A stretch of 59,593 bases of DNA from Deinococcus sp. Arct2-2 (GTDB lineage: Bacteria; Deinococcota; Deinococci; Deinococcales; Deinococcaceae), in NCBI RefSeq assembly GCF_004801315.1, contig NZ_SSNW01000024.1:1-59593 (forward strand), given 5' to 3'. A program made the translations under genes and the position numbers. Position 1 is the stretch's first letter; each line of letters starts with the position of its first letter. Below the pieces are notes generated by a model. The model saw nothing but the letters and a program-made list of their open reading frames with translations. It made no database searches and was not told where the DNA came from. Below are positions 30,380 through 39,380 of this stretch, in pieces.

Positions 30380-30637
30380 ATGCCAAGTGTGCACCGCGTC
30401 GGTGATCCCAGCATTCACGGGGGAGTCGTGACCACTGGGGCCGTGACCGTCCGCGCAGGCGGGATTCCAGTGGCCCGATTGGGCGATCCCTGCCCAGAGC
30501 CGTTTCACGGGCCGCAGGTGATCATTACCGGCTCTCCCACCGTGCGGGCAGAGGGAAAACCCATCGCCCGGCAAAGCGACAAATTGGGCTGTTTGGCCCT
30601 CCTGACGCCGACGCAATTTACGGTCAACGCCAGTTGA
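30380..30637 (+). CDS. PAAR-domain spike tip protein (Afp10/Pvc10 role)
   Basis: The 85-residue protein has the repeated PAAR pattern: VHRVGDPSIHGG, VARLGDPCPEPFHGPQVIITG and SPTVRAEGKPIARQSDKLGC, with the histidines and cysteines that bind the tip metal. PAAR proteins form the sharp tip on VgrG-like spikes. The ATG at 30380 is chosen because AGAAGGAGG lies six bases upstream; a TTG two codons earlier would lie inside that site. It is the first forward gene of the eCIS operon. Confidence 0.9.
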   Translation: MPSVHRVGDPSIHGGVVTTGAVTVRAGGIPVARLGDPCPEPFHGPQVIITGSPTVRAEGKPIARQSDKLGCLALLTPTQFTVNAS

Positions 30638-30900
30638 ACCCCGCCTCTCCGAATTCGATTCAGCCCAACTCTGTTCGCATTCTATTTGATTCAATATCGA
30701 ACTAAATCACATAGCAGTAACCTGTGCAAGGAATGAAGACGGCACTTGAAAATTTATAATCTTTTGCTCATCTAGTGCTGCCAAGCTGGTTATGCTCCGT
30801 TCAGCATGTGTGGTCTATCCTTCACTTCATCCTCCACTCATAGTATTTCATAGTTCCTGTGCCGATGGGTTGAGCTGTTTCCCGGTACGTAGAGGTGAAA
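30638..30900 (+). promoter_or_regulatory. AT-rich regulatory region before the sheath gene
   Basis: The 263 bp between the PAAR and sheath genes hold no gene and are much more AT-rich than their surroundings. An exact TATAAT lies at 30755-30760, but no good -35 box is at the usual distance. This is the best candidate for the main promoter of the structural operon that follows, and a likely site for regulator binding. Confidence 0.4.
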
Positions 30901-32538
30901 ATGGCAGAGTTTCTTTCCCCCGGCATCTACATAGAAGAATCGAGTGCTGGCCCACGCCCAATTGAAGGCATCAGTACGACGACGGCAGCTTTTGTCGGGT
31001 TTGCCCCCAGCGGCCCTACCAATACGCCCATCTTTGTGGCCAATTGGCAGCAGTTCACCGAAATCTTCGGCAGCGGTGAAGCGACGGGCGCGCGCAATCC
31101 ATATATGGACAAGGCGTATTTGGCCCACGCGGTCTACGCCTACTTCAATAACGGTGGAACGCGCTGTTACGTGGTGAGACTGGCCCCGGCCACCGCTCCG
31201 GCAGGCAACAAGGGCAAAACCATCGACGATGTGCGCCCGCTGCAACTGCCCAGCCGGGCCAGCCGCGCTGTGCCGTCTCTGAGCATTGCAGCGCGTGGCG
31301 CACAAACCAGCGATATTCAGTTGGAAGTGCTGCCGCCCACACCCGACAAGGACGCGCCCAAAGACGGGCCGAGAGACCCGCTGTCTAAAGACCAGAAGCC
31401 GCCTGAAGAAGACGCTGGGCTGTTCACCTTGCGCGTGACCCGCGACGACGTGACCGAGACGTTTCTCAATCTGAGCCTCGGCAAAAAGCACCCGCGCCAC
31501 GTCACGGAAGTGGTTAACCGCGACAGCACCCTGATCGAAGTGACCGAAGCCAGCATCACAGGGGCGTTGGCCGAACGTGCGCCGGAACACGGCTCGTACC
31601 TGCTTAAGAATCACGTCAACCCGCTGAATGCAGGCAATCTGAGCATGCCCAGCAATACCTTCGTAGGCTCGCTGGAAGGCCGCACCGGCATTGAAGGGCT
31701 GGAAGTCGCCGAAGACGTGAGCATGATCTGTGTGCCCGATCTGATGAGTGCCTATCAGCAGGGTCTGATCGACCTGAACGGCGTTCACGCGGTGCAGCGT
31801 GCCCTGATCGACCACTGCGAACGGGCGCAAAACCGCATGGCAATCTTGGATACGCCGCCTGATCTGACGCCGCAGCAGGTCAAAGAGTGGCGCGAGAAGA
31901 CCACCAATTTCGACTCCTCGTATGCCGCCATGTACTACCCGTGGATGAAGATCAACGGCCCCGACGGTCAGCCAATGATGGTGCCGCCCAGCGGCTTCGT
32001 GGCCGGAATCTATGCCCGCAGTGACGTGGAGCGCGGCGTGCATAAAGCGCCCGCCAACGAAATCGTGCGCGGCGTGCTGAGTCCCAGCATTCAAATTACC
32101 CGCAGTGAGCAGGACATCCTGAACCCCATCGGCGTGAACTGCATCCGCAGCTTCAGCGGCATGGGCGTGCGGGTCTGGGGCGCACGCACCCTGTCCAGCG
32201 ACGCCCGCTGGCGCTACGTGCCAGTACGCCGCCTGTTCAACTACATCGAAAAGAGCGTGGAGCAAGGCACGCAGTGGGCCGTGTTTGAGCCGAACGACGA
32301 CACGCTCTGGGCCAAAATTCGCCGCGACATCACCGCCTTCCTGATGACGGTGTGGCGTGAAGGTGCGCTGTTCGGGCAAAACCCACGCGAAGCCTTTTAC
32401 GTTAAGTGCGATGAAGAACTGAACCCGCCTGAACTGCGTGACCGGGGCATCTTGCAGATCGAGATCGGCATCGCGCCCGTCAAGCCCGCCGAATTTATCC
32501 GCTTCCGCTTCAGCCAGTACGCCGGCGGCGGTCAGTAA
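30901..32538 (+). CDS. eCIS contractile sheath protein (Afp2-4-like)
   Basis: The 545-residue protein is a phage-tail-sheath homologue. It begins with MAEFLSPGIYIEE, the typical sheath N-terminus, then TTAAFVGFAPSGPTN. The C-terminal domain has PHP-free core blocks such as GVNCIRSFSGMGVRVWGART, RYVPVRRLFNYIEKSVEQG and FEPNDDTLWAKIRRDI, followed by the EIGIAPVKPAEFIRFRF end. It forms the contractile outer tube that drives injection. Only one sheath gene is present, whereas Afp and PVC have three. ATG 30901 is preceded by AGAGG. Confidence 0.95.
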   Translation: MAEFLSPGIYIEESSAGPRPIEGISTTTAAFVGFAPSGPTNTPIFVANWQQFTEIFGSGEATGARNPYMDKAYLAHAVYAYFNNGGTRCYVVRLAPATAPAGNKGKTIDDVRPLQLPSRASRAVPSLSIAARGAQTSDIQLEVLPPTPDKDAPKDGPRDPLSKDQKPPEEDAGLFTLRVTRDDVTETFLNLSLGKKHPRHVTEVVNRDSTLIEVTEASITGALAERAPEHGSYLLKNHVNPLNAGNLSMPSNTFVGSLEGRTGIEGLEVAEDVSMICVPDLMSAYQQGLIDLNGVHAVQRALIDHCERAQNRMAILDTPPDLTPQQVKEWREKTTNFDSSYAAMYYPWMKINGPDGQPMMVPPSGFVAGIYARSDVERGVHKAPANEIVRGVLSPSIQITRSEQDILNPIGVNCIRSFSGMGVRVWGARTLSSDARWRYVPVRRLFNYIEKSVEQGTQWAVFEPNDDTLWAKIRRDITAFLMTVWREGALFGQNPREAFYVKCDEELNPPELRDRGILQIEIGIAPVKPAEFIRFRFSQYAGGGQ

Positions 32539-32652
32539 TTTTCTTGGGGCAGGTTCAGACCAGTTCAGCAACCCGCCCCGCCCTCCGCTTCCTCGTTCGT
32601 CCGCATTCTGGCCGCCTCATGACCCGGCCCCTAGTTTCTTTGAGGAGGATCT

Positions 32653-33099
32653 ATGACCGCATCACATAAAGACCCGTTGGTAGCAGCGTATTTTGCCGTC
32701 GATTTTCAGAACGGCGTCAAGGGTGCCTTCCGCGAATGCACCGGCCTCGGCAGCGAGAGCAAGATCGTGGAGTATAAGGCCACCGACGAGCGCGGACGCC
32801 CTGTCCTGATCCGCGAACCCGGAACGATGGCCTACACCGACATCGTGCTCAAGCGCGGCATCACCGACACGATGGACATGTGGCAGTGGCGCAGACAAGT
32901 GGAGGAGGGCGACATCGACGCCGCTCGCCGCAGCGGCACCATTACGCTGTACAACCAAAAAGGCGAAGCCGTGGCCCGCTGGACCTTTGACCGGGCGTGG
33001 CCCAGCAAACTCAACGGTCCCACTTACGACGCCAAGAGCAACGAAGTGGCCGTCGAAGAGCTGACCATTACGCACGAAGGCTATAAGCGCGTGCAGTGA
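32653..33099 (+). CDS. eCIS inner tube protein 1 (T4 gp19-like)
   Basis: The 148-residue protein is of the gp19/Hcp-like tube family: DPLVAAYFAVDFQNGVKGAF, FRECTGLGSESKIVEYK, then VLKRGITDTMDMWQWR and EELTITHEGYKRV at the end. It should stack into the rigid inner tube through which cargo is delivered. GAGGAGG precedes the ATG. A second tube gene follows at 33743, as in Afp1/Afp5 pairs. Confidence 0.95.
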   Translation: MTASHKDPLVAAYFAVDFQNGVKGAFRECTGLGSESKIVEYKATDERGRPVLIREPGTMAYTDIVLKRGITDTMDMWQWRRQVEEGDIDAARRSGTITLYNQKGEAVARWTFDRAWPSKLNGPTYDAKSNEVAVEELTITHEGYKRVQ

Positions 33100-33109
33100 G
33101 TAAGGAATG

Positions 33110-33553
33110 ATGGCCGCCGAGTACACGTTTACGCTTCCGGTGGGATTGGTCAGCCCGGACGGGCGGGCCTTTCAGCAGGGCGGCATGCGGCTGGCAACGG
33201 CGCTGGATGAAATTGAGCCGATGGGCGACCCGCGCGTGCGTGCCAACGAGGCCTACTACGGCCTGTTGGTACTGGCGCGGGTGATGACGTGGCTGGGGCC
33301 GTACCGCACGGTCACGCCGGAACTGGTGGCGTCGCTTGCTGCACTTGATTTCTCTTATTTGCAGCAGGTGTACAGCAACCTGAATTCGGCGGGGGCGAGG
33401 ATGCCTCAGCCTTCGTTCGCGGCGGCTCAGGCTGCGCCCGCTCCTGCACCGCAAGAACCCCGGCTCATCGAAACGCAGTGTCCGCACTGTCAGGCCATTC
33501 TGGAACTTGATTTGTCTCAGGGGGTTGAGGCGGCTCAGGGAGAAATGCTGTGA
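33110..33553 (+). CDS. eCIS-associated protein with C-terminal CxxC motif
   Basis: The 147-residue protein lies between the two tube genes. The N-terminal part (YTFTLPVGLVSPDGRAFQQG) resembles short tail-assembly proteins; the middle is helical and the end carries TQCPHCQAILELDL, a CxxC pair that might bind metal together with a partner. It may be a tail-assembly or chaperone factor, which is inference from position. Two adjacent ATGs exist; 33110 gives the better spacing to AAGGA. Confidence 0.6.
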   Translation: MAAEYTFTLPVGLVSPDGRAFQQGGMRLATALDEIEPMGDPRVRANEAYYGLLVLARVMTWLGPYRTVTPELVASLAALDFSYLQQVYSNLNSAGARMPQPSFAAAQAAPAPAPQEPRLIETQCPHCQAILELDLSQGVEAAQGEML

Positions 33554-33732
33554 GCGGGCCGGGGCCAGCAGGCGGGGGCCAAGCGGGGGAGCAAGCGCCC
33601 AAACAGGCTACGGCTGCTCGGCCTAAGGCAGCTCCGGCGGGCATCGATCTGGACGACTTGGCCGAGCGGGTGTACCGCCTGCTGCAAGAAGACCTGCGTC
33701 TAGGAGGGCTGCGGCAGGGCAGCGGACGCTGA
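33550..33732 (+). CDS. Small eCIS protein with LAxxVYxxL helix (possible Afp6/Pvc6 counterpart)
   Basis: The 60-residue protein has a flexible Gly/Ala/Pro-rich start and a predicted helix IDLDDLAERVYRLLQEDLRL. The same helix pattern ends the 1701-residue DUF4157 protein. The gene starts with GTG overlapping the previous stop. Its size and place between tube genes recall Afp6/Pvc6, but the homology is not established. Confidence 0.6.
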   Translation: MSGPGPAGGGQAGEQAPKQATAARPKAAPAGIDLDDLAERVYRLLQEDLRLGGLRQGSGR

Positions 33733-33742
33733 GGGGAACCGC

Positions 33743-34219
33743 ATGACCAAGAAGTTTGTCGGCCAGCATGAACTGACCAGAGAACAGGTTGACCGCTTTC
33801 AGGCGCACGCCAGTCAGCGGTATCACATCGCCGTAGACCAGATGGAGCGGGCCGTATTTTCCGAAATTTCGGGCCTGCAACTGGAAACAGAAACGATGGA
33901 CGTGATCGAAGGCGGCGTGAACGACAGCGTGCTGAAAATTCCGGTGCGTTCGCGGGCAGGCAACGTGACCCTCAAACGGGGCGTGACGGTGGGCAACGAA
34001 CTGCTGCACTGGTATCTGCGGATCATGCAGGGCGTGATGGACCGCCGCACTATTACGGTTCGGACGTTTCGCACGAACGGCGACTTGCTGGCCCGCTATG
34101 AGCTGCTGGAGGCCTATCCCGTCAAATGGAGCGGCCCAGCATTGGCGGCTACGGGCGACACCGCCGCTATAGAAACGCTGGAACTGACCTATAAAGGCGT
34201 GCTGCTGCTCAATACCTGA
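33743..34219 (+). CDS. eCIS inner tube protein 2 (gp19-like)
   Basis: This 158-residue gp19-family protein has VFSEISGLQLETETMDVIEG, then VTLKRGVTVGNELLHWYLR and ETLELTYKGVLLLN. It has an N-terminal extension compared with the first tube protein. In Afp-like particles the second tube paralogue sits at the baseplate junction and adapts the tube to the hub, and that role is likely here. AGGGGA precedes the ATG. Confidence 0.93.
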   Translation: MTKKFVGQHELTREQVDRFQAHASQRYHIAVDQMERAVFSEISGLQLETETMDVIEGGVNDSVLKIPVRSRAGNVTLKRGVTVGNELLHWYLRIMQGVMDRRTITVRTFRTNGDLLARYELLEAYPVKWSGPALAATGDTAAIETLELTYKGVLLLNT

Positions 34220-34274
34220 CGCTGGAACCGCCCCCTGACACACTTCAAGCCAAGTCACCCAGAGAGGAGGGGCC

Positions 34275-37200
34275 ATGTCAACTTTCAAAACCCGATTGGA
34301 CAACCTGCGCCACACCGAATTTTTGGCGGTGACACAGCAGGAATTTGGAATGAGCGCTCCCACCGGACTGACAAGTGTGTGGACGGGGCAAGTCTCAGCC
34401 GCTCCCCTCACGTCCGCGCCAGTCGCCGCTCCCAAAGCAACTACCGTGTGGCGCGTGCCCGCCCGCTTGGTGGCTCCGCCCGCCGCAGCTGTGCCGGATA
34501 CCTCCGCACCCTTTTTTGCCGACGAGCCGGAATGGAACCGCCCGCTCTCGGCCCCAGCACGAGCTGAATCGCCACAAGCCCAACCGCTACAGGCGGTCTC
34601 TGTACCGACTCCGAATGCGCCCTTTGCGAGTGCGCCTACGGCTACTGCACCCGTGTCAGCTCCACCCATTTCAGTCCCACCTACTTTCGTTCCACCCATT
34701 CCAGAAGTCCCTTTTTTAAGCCCCACCCAAACCGAGATTGCTCCATCTGTTGATCTTAGTGCCACCTCTGAGCCTGCGTATTTCACCTCAGAAGCAGCCG
34801 CAGAGACGCCCCAGACCTCGCCCGTTGCCGAGGTTCCGGCTGACGCCACGCGCAGTCCTCAGCAGCTCCTAACCCGTGCTGAGCTGATGAATCCAACGCC
34901 GCTGCCCGCCGTGCTGCCCCGTGCGGAAGCTCAGGAGGCCCCAGCCGGAGCCGACGCGCCCGCCAAGACTTTTCCGCGCCGCGCCACGTTCAGGGAAGTT
35001 CTGGCACTGAATGATCTCGGCTCGGCACAACCGGAAGCGGCCCCGGTGCGGCAAGAGGGTGTAGCCTCCGAACCAGTGGCCCCACCTGTGCCGACTCCTC
35101 AGGCAGACGCCACCAATCCAGTCCCACCCATTCCAGCACAAGCTTTTCCAGACGCTGCGCCGCTGTTGGATGCGGCTTTAGCTCCCGCTGCTCCTGTCGT
35201 CGTGGACGCGAAATTGCCCGAAGTCCAGTCTGCTACTGTCGCTCCTCCACCCGTGTCAATTCCTCCGGCTCCCGAAGCGCAACGCCTTGGGTCTGCTGTT
35301 GACCTTATCCCTCCTAAGCTAGACCCTCCCGCACCAGTCCCGGTCAATACAGCCCAAGCGCCAGCCGCCATACCCGAACAGCCTGCGACTCAGGCCGAAC
35401 CCGCACAAGTCAGCGCAGAAGCGGGCACAGCTTCGCTCGCTCCAAGTGCCACCCAATCCCCTGCCGACGCTGCCCCAACGCCAACGGGAGCCGCTCCGCG
35501 GACACCTCTGACGCAACCTTCTTCCCCTCAGATGCCTGTGGACGATCGACCAGTCAAACAGGCTCCTCAGCCTCCAGCCGCAGACATTGCCTCCCCAGCC
35601 CCAACGGAGCAGCGTGAGGCGGCGAGCGAGCAGGCAACAGGTACCGCAGAAACGCCGCAGATTGATCAACCCCCGGTGCAGCCCGCCCAAGCTGCTGTTT
35701 CGGAGCCGTCTTCTCCTGTAGAACTCGCGCCGCTCCCCGAGACTGCCGCCGAACCTGTCACGCCCGCAGAGCAGCGGATGGGGGCCGACGAACTGAAGGC
35801 GATTGAGGCCATCATGCGGGGAGGCGATCAGGAGATTGGGGTGATTTTGCCGCGCAGGCCGCGCCCTACCCGCCGTCCACCCTCTGAGGCAGAGGCGAGC
35901 GGTTCGTCCAGCACTGCGCCCCGCACGCCTGCCGCGCCCGTGTTCGAGGAGCTGGCGCACGCCGAGGTCATGTCGGTGTTTGACCGCCTGAACCGCATGG
36001 CCGACGCCGAGGACGAAGGCACCACCGAAACGCGGATGCTGAGCTTCGAGGAATTGACGACGGGACAACTGCGCCGCGCACCCGCCGCGCACACTCCGGT
36101 GCAAGAGGCTGTCAGCACTGCGCCAAGCCCCACTCCACATCCTGCTGCACCCACTGCTGCGAGTGCGGCTCCTGCGGCCCCCAGCACAGCAGCACGATTC
36201 CGCGCAACCGCCCGGCCCAGCGGCGAGCGGGGGGCGTCCGAGCGTCCAGCCACCGCCAATGCCGCTCCTGCTCGGCCCCGCGCCGATGGACAGGCCGCCG
36301 CTGCCAAACCCGCCGCTGCGCCCAATCCTGCGCCTGCTGCACCGGGCCAGACGCCGCGAGAACCGCAGGCCCGTTCTCAAACCGCAGATCAGACCGACGA
36401 AGAGGGCCATAGTTCAGCGCCAGATGTCGGGATGGCCGCTGTACCTGCCGCCGCTTTGACGCCCGGATTGCCGTTGAGCGTAGAGAGCAGTGACGTGGGA
36501 GCTGTGCCACAGGCGGTCAACCTCAGACAAAGCCCACCTATTCCAGCACGGCCTGAGTTTCTTGAGACGGATTTGAATGACCTCACTGCTGCTACGCCTC
36601 AAGCGGTGCAACTTGTCACGCAAGAGCCTCAGCTTGTGCCAGACGTCGGCTTGCCTGTCGTTGTCGATTTACCCACTGTTCAAGCTGTTCCTTTGACCGA
36701 TCAGGCGATTGAGTCCGAACCTGTGCCGCTCGCACCAACTCCACTGACGGCGGAGACCTTTCCACCCGGACAACTGGCCGCGCTGCGAGGTGCGCCCGCC
36801 CGCCCATCCAGCGCCGCCTTGCTGGATTTGGCGACCCGGCCACTGCCTACCGCGACAGATGCAGAGCGGCAGGCAGTGACTGAACCGGGGCCAGAAGTGC
36901 TGGCGGCTGTGGCTGAGGCAAGTGCGGTGCTTGCGGTGCCACAGCTAGGCGAACCTCTTGGCCTGCCGACTGTTGCCCCTCTTCCCCAGTTTCAGCCAAT
37001 TGGTCTGCTGTCGCCGCTGGCTCCTACGTCTCCTGTGCCTGCTCCCTTTAAAGCCGAACCTGCTCTGCCTCTTGCCCGCGCCGGAGCGGTTCAGCAGCCC
37101 AGCGCAACAGAGGGTCTCGGCACGGCGCAGCATCCCAATCCGGTTCCTATTGTTGTGCCTCTGCCTCAGCCCGCACCCGCTCAAGCAGTGGCAGAGGCAG

Positions 37201-39380
37201 AGGTGCCGTTGCGCGTCCCCACCGTTCAGGACGGCGCGTCTGACTTGTCTCACAACGACGTGGCACGGAAACTGGCCCAAGCGGTGCAGGTGGCTCCTAC
37301 CGTTCCGGCGATCTTTACCCCAGGAGATGCGGAACCCAACTCCACTGCGATTTGGGAGCTGAGCCAGCCGATTGCTGAAACTTACTCTGGGCCTCTGCCC
37401 GCGCCCCTGCCGGAGCCGAATCTGCTGATACCCACGCTTCCAGCGGCGGTGCTTGAATTGCCTTTTATTCCGGTGGGTGCAGGTGCCACACAGCGCGGAG
37501 CCAGTGCCCCTGCGTCTTTGAACTTCTTGTCCATCAATCCCCTGCCCCTCAACCCTATCCCAACCGGATTCCCAGACATCCAGAACCTTAGGGCGACTGC
37601 GTTTGGCCCGCCTCTTGCGCCCCCGCTGGCACAGGGATTTGTGCCGAACAGTCGCCCCGTGAATGAAGTGCCCCGTCCCACACTGATCGGGCAAGCAAGT
37701 GGCTTGGCTCCAGTGGCGGCCTCTCCGGTGCGCTCCATTCCCGCAGATGTAGGGCTCAGCCTGCCTGCTTTGCAGCGGCAAGAAGCTGAGCTGCAAGCAA
37801 ATGCAGAACAGACGGCTGAGGCACAGGCTTTTGCGCCGCTGCTCGAAACGATGCGGTTGGGCACACCCCAGCTCGAACTTGCACCGGGCTGGGAATCTTC
37901 AGAGCAAGGATTCCAGAGCTATGAGTTTCAAACGTCAGCGCCAACCTCATCCAGTTCTTTCCCTCAGGCGAGTGTGCCCATGCCTGCCTTGCCTACGCCG
38001 TACACGTCCGGCCCACTGGCTCTGAATTTGGCTTCTGACACGCCACCTAGCCTGTTCGCTCTCCCCAATTTCTCTGCTCTGCCCTCCCCCGTGCTGCCCA
38101 ATTCGCCCGCACCAGTTGGCCCTGCACTCTTCAATCCCGCACCGTTCAACTCTGCCCGCCCAAACCTTGCCCCATCCAGCGCAACCGACCCGCTGCCCGG
38201 TGGCCCGGCTTTGCCACCCGTCGGTCAATTCTTGTCCCAGACAGCACTGCCGCAGCCAACGCTTTGGCAAGCAACCAGGGAGACTCTCAACCTGCCGCAG
38301 CCCCAATCGGTCAGCGCAGAACGCACGCCGATGGCTCAGGGAACCGTAGGTTCATCGGTGGTGGCGACTTCGGTGGCGTCTGCGCCCATGCGGCTTGCGC
38401 TGCCTGTGCCGCCCTCCCCTCGCCCGCTTCTGCCTTCGTTGCCCGCTCCCACTGCGCCTGCGTTTTCGGTCTTGGCTCCCTCGGTGCAGGCACAGATGAA
38501 CAGGGCGCTAGGCGTGCGGGTCAACGATATTCCTATCGTGCAGCACGCGGCCACACAGGCGGTCTTGAACCAGCGCCGCGCCGAAGCTCTCACGGTGGGC
38601 GACACGGTGATTTTGGGGCCGAATATTGACCTGAGGTCACCCGCTGGCTTGGGCGTGTTGGCGCATGAATTGACACACGCCCTCCGCGCCCGCACACCCG
38701 ATTTCGTGCCCCGGCTGGTGCAGGGCGCACCTCCCCCCAGAGGCGAAGAAGGCTTGGCGCTGCAAGTCGAGGGCGCGGTGCGGGCGTCGGCCAGAGCGCA
38801 GGGCCAGCCCAGTCTGCAAAACCGCACCCTCGACCCGGTGAGTTCATTTGCCAGCCCCACTGCACAAGCGCCGCGCAGTCTGCCGAGGAGTGTTACACCA
38901 TCCCGCTTGGCCCCAGTTGAACCCACGCCAGTTGCCGCTCCAGACGCTGTCCCTTCAACCCATACCCCCGCGTCTGCCCGCCTGCCCGCCCCTTGGGAAC
39001 CGATGCCGTTTTGGGAAGACAGCAGAAGTGCGACTGCTCCAGCGGCGGCTCCAGCGTTCCAAGCGCCCGCCGCTCAGTTGGCCCCGCCGCCCGTTTCCAG
39101 CGCTGCTTTTGCGAGTGCGCCTTTTTCCGGTGCGCCCGCACCTATCTATGCCGCGTCCACAGACCGCCAAGTGACAGAACCCGCGCCTCCTCCACCGCCT
39201 GCCCCTAGTCCTGCACCAAGCAGCGCCGCTCCAGCTTCGCCGCCGTCTTCTTCCACCCCAGCCAGCGCCACTTCACGCCAGCCGTCCAAAGCTCAACAAA
39301 CCAACTTGGATGAACTGGCCCAGCAGGTCTACAGCGTGCTGAAACGGCGCTTAGCCAATGAATCGAGGAGGCGCACATGA
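34275..39380 (+). CDS. Giant DUF4157 protein with Pro/Ala-rich arm
   Basis: The 1701-residue protein is almost all low-complexity Pro/Ala/Val/Gln sequence up to about residue 1400. A DUF4157 domain follows (about 1410-1480: MNRALGVRVNDIPIVQHAAT, then GVLAHELTHALRARTP with the HExxH zinc-protease motif at about 1464-1468). A second disordered stretch ends in a helix NLDELAQQVYSVLKRRL that matches the 60-residue eCIS protein. DUF4157 proteins are frequent in eCIS loci, where they may be protease or toxin components. The arm is unusually long; it could be a flexible tether or measure a distance. A GAGAGGAGG precedes the ATG, and the stop overlaps the next start. Confidence 0.8.
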   Translation: MSTFKTRLDNLRHTEFLAVTQQEFGMSAPTGLTSVWTGQVSAAPLTSAPVAAPKATTVWRVPARLVAPPAAAVPDTSAPFFADEPEWNRPLSAPARAESPQAQPLQAVSVPTPNAPFASAPTATAPVSAPPISVPPTFVPPIPEVPFLSPTQTEIAPSVDLSATSEPAYFTSEAAAETPQTSPVAEVPADATRSPQQLLTRAELMNPTPLPAVLPRAEAQEAPAGADAPAKTFPRRATFREVLALNDLGSAQPEAAPVRQEGVASEPVAPPVPTPQADATNPVPPIPAQAFPDAAPLLDAALAPAAPVVVDAKLPEVQSATVAPPPVSIPPAPEAQRLGSAVDLIPPKLDPPAPVPVNTAQAPAAIPEQPATQAEPAQVSAEAGTASLAPSATQSPADAAPTPTGAAPRTPLTQPSSPQMPVDDRPVKQAPQPPAADIASPAPTEQREAASEQATGTAETPQIDQPPVQPAQAAVSEPSSPVELAPLPETAAEPVTPAEQRMGADELKAIEAIMRGGDQEIGVILPRRPRPTRRPPSEAEASGSSSTAPRTPAAPVFEELAHAEVMSVFDRLNRMADAEDEGTTETRMLSFEELTTGQLRRAPAAHTPVQEAVSTAPSPTPHPAAPTAASAAPAAPSTAARFRATARPSGERGASERPATANAAPARPRADGQAAAAKPAAAPNPAPAAPGQTPREPQARSQTADQTDEEGHSSAPDVGMAAVPAAALTPGLPLSVESSDVGAVPQAVNLRQSPPIPARPEFLETDLNDLTAATPQAVQLVTQEPQLVPDVGLPVVVDLPTVQAVPLTDQAIESEPVPLAPTPLTAETFPPGQLAALRGAPARPSSAALLDLATRPLPTATDAERQAVTEPGPEVLAAVAEASAVLAVPQLGEPLGLPTVAPLPQFQPIGLLSPLAPTSPVPAPFKAEPALPLARAGAVQQPSATEGLGTAQHPNPVPIVVPLPQPAPAQAVAEAEVPLRVPTVQDGASDLSHNDVARKLAQAVQVAPTVPAIFTPGDAEPNSTAIWELSQPIAETYSGPLPAPLPEPNLLIPTLPAAVLELPFIPVGAGATQRGASAPASLNFLSINPLPLNPIPTGFPDIQNLRATAFGPPLAPPLAQGFVPNSRPVNEVPRPTLIGQASGLAPVAASPVRSIPADVGLSLPALQRQEAELQANAEQTAEAQAFAPLLETMRLGTPQLELAPGWESSEQGFQSYEFQTSAPTSSSSFPQASVPMPALPTPYTSGPLALNLASDTPPSLFALPNFSALPSPVLPNSPAPVGPALFNPAPFNSARPNLAPSSATDPLPGGPALPPVGQFLSQTALPQPTLWQATRETLNLPQPQSVSAERTPMAQGTVGSSVVATSVASAPMRLALPVPPSPRPLLPSLPAPTAPAFSVLAPSVQAQMNRALGVRVNDIPIVQHAATQAVLNQRRAEALTVGDTVILGPNIDLRSPAGLGVLAHELTHALRARTPDFVPRLVQGAPPPRGEEGLALQVEGAVRASARAQGQPSLQNRTLDPVSSFASPTAQAPRSLPRSVTPSRLAPVEPTPVAAPDAVPSTHTPASARLPAPWEPMPFWEDSRSATAPAAAPAFQAPAAQLAPPPVSSAAFASAPFSGAPAPIYAASTDRQVTEPAPPPPPAPSPAPSSAAPASPPSSSTPASATSRQPSKAQQTNLDELAQQVYSVLKRRLANESRRRT

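Noticed and set aside
30838..32571. 577-codon open frame antisense to the sheath gene
   Set aside because: His/Gln/Arg-rich translation without domains; it is the antisense shadow of a GC-rich sheath gene with clear family motifs.
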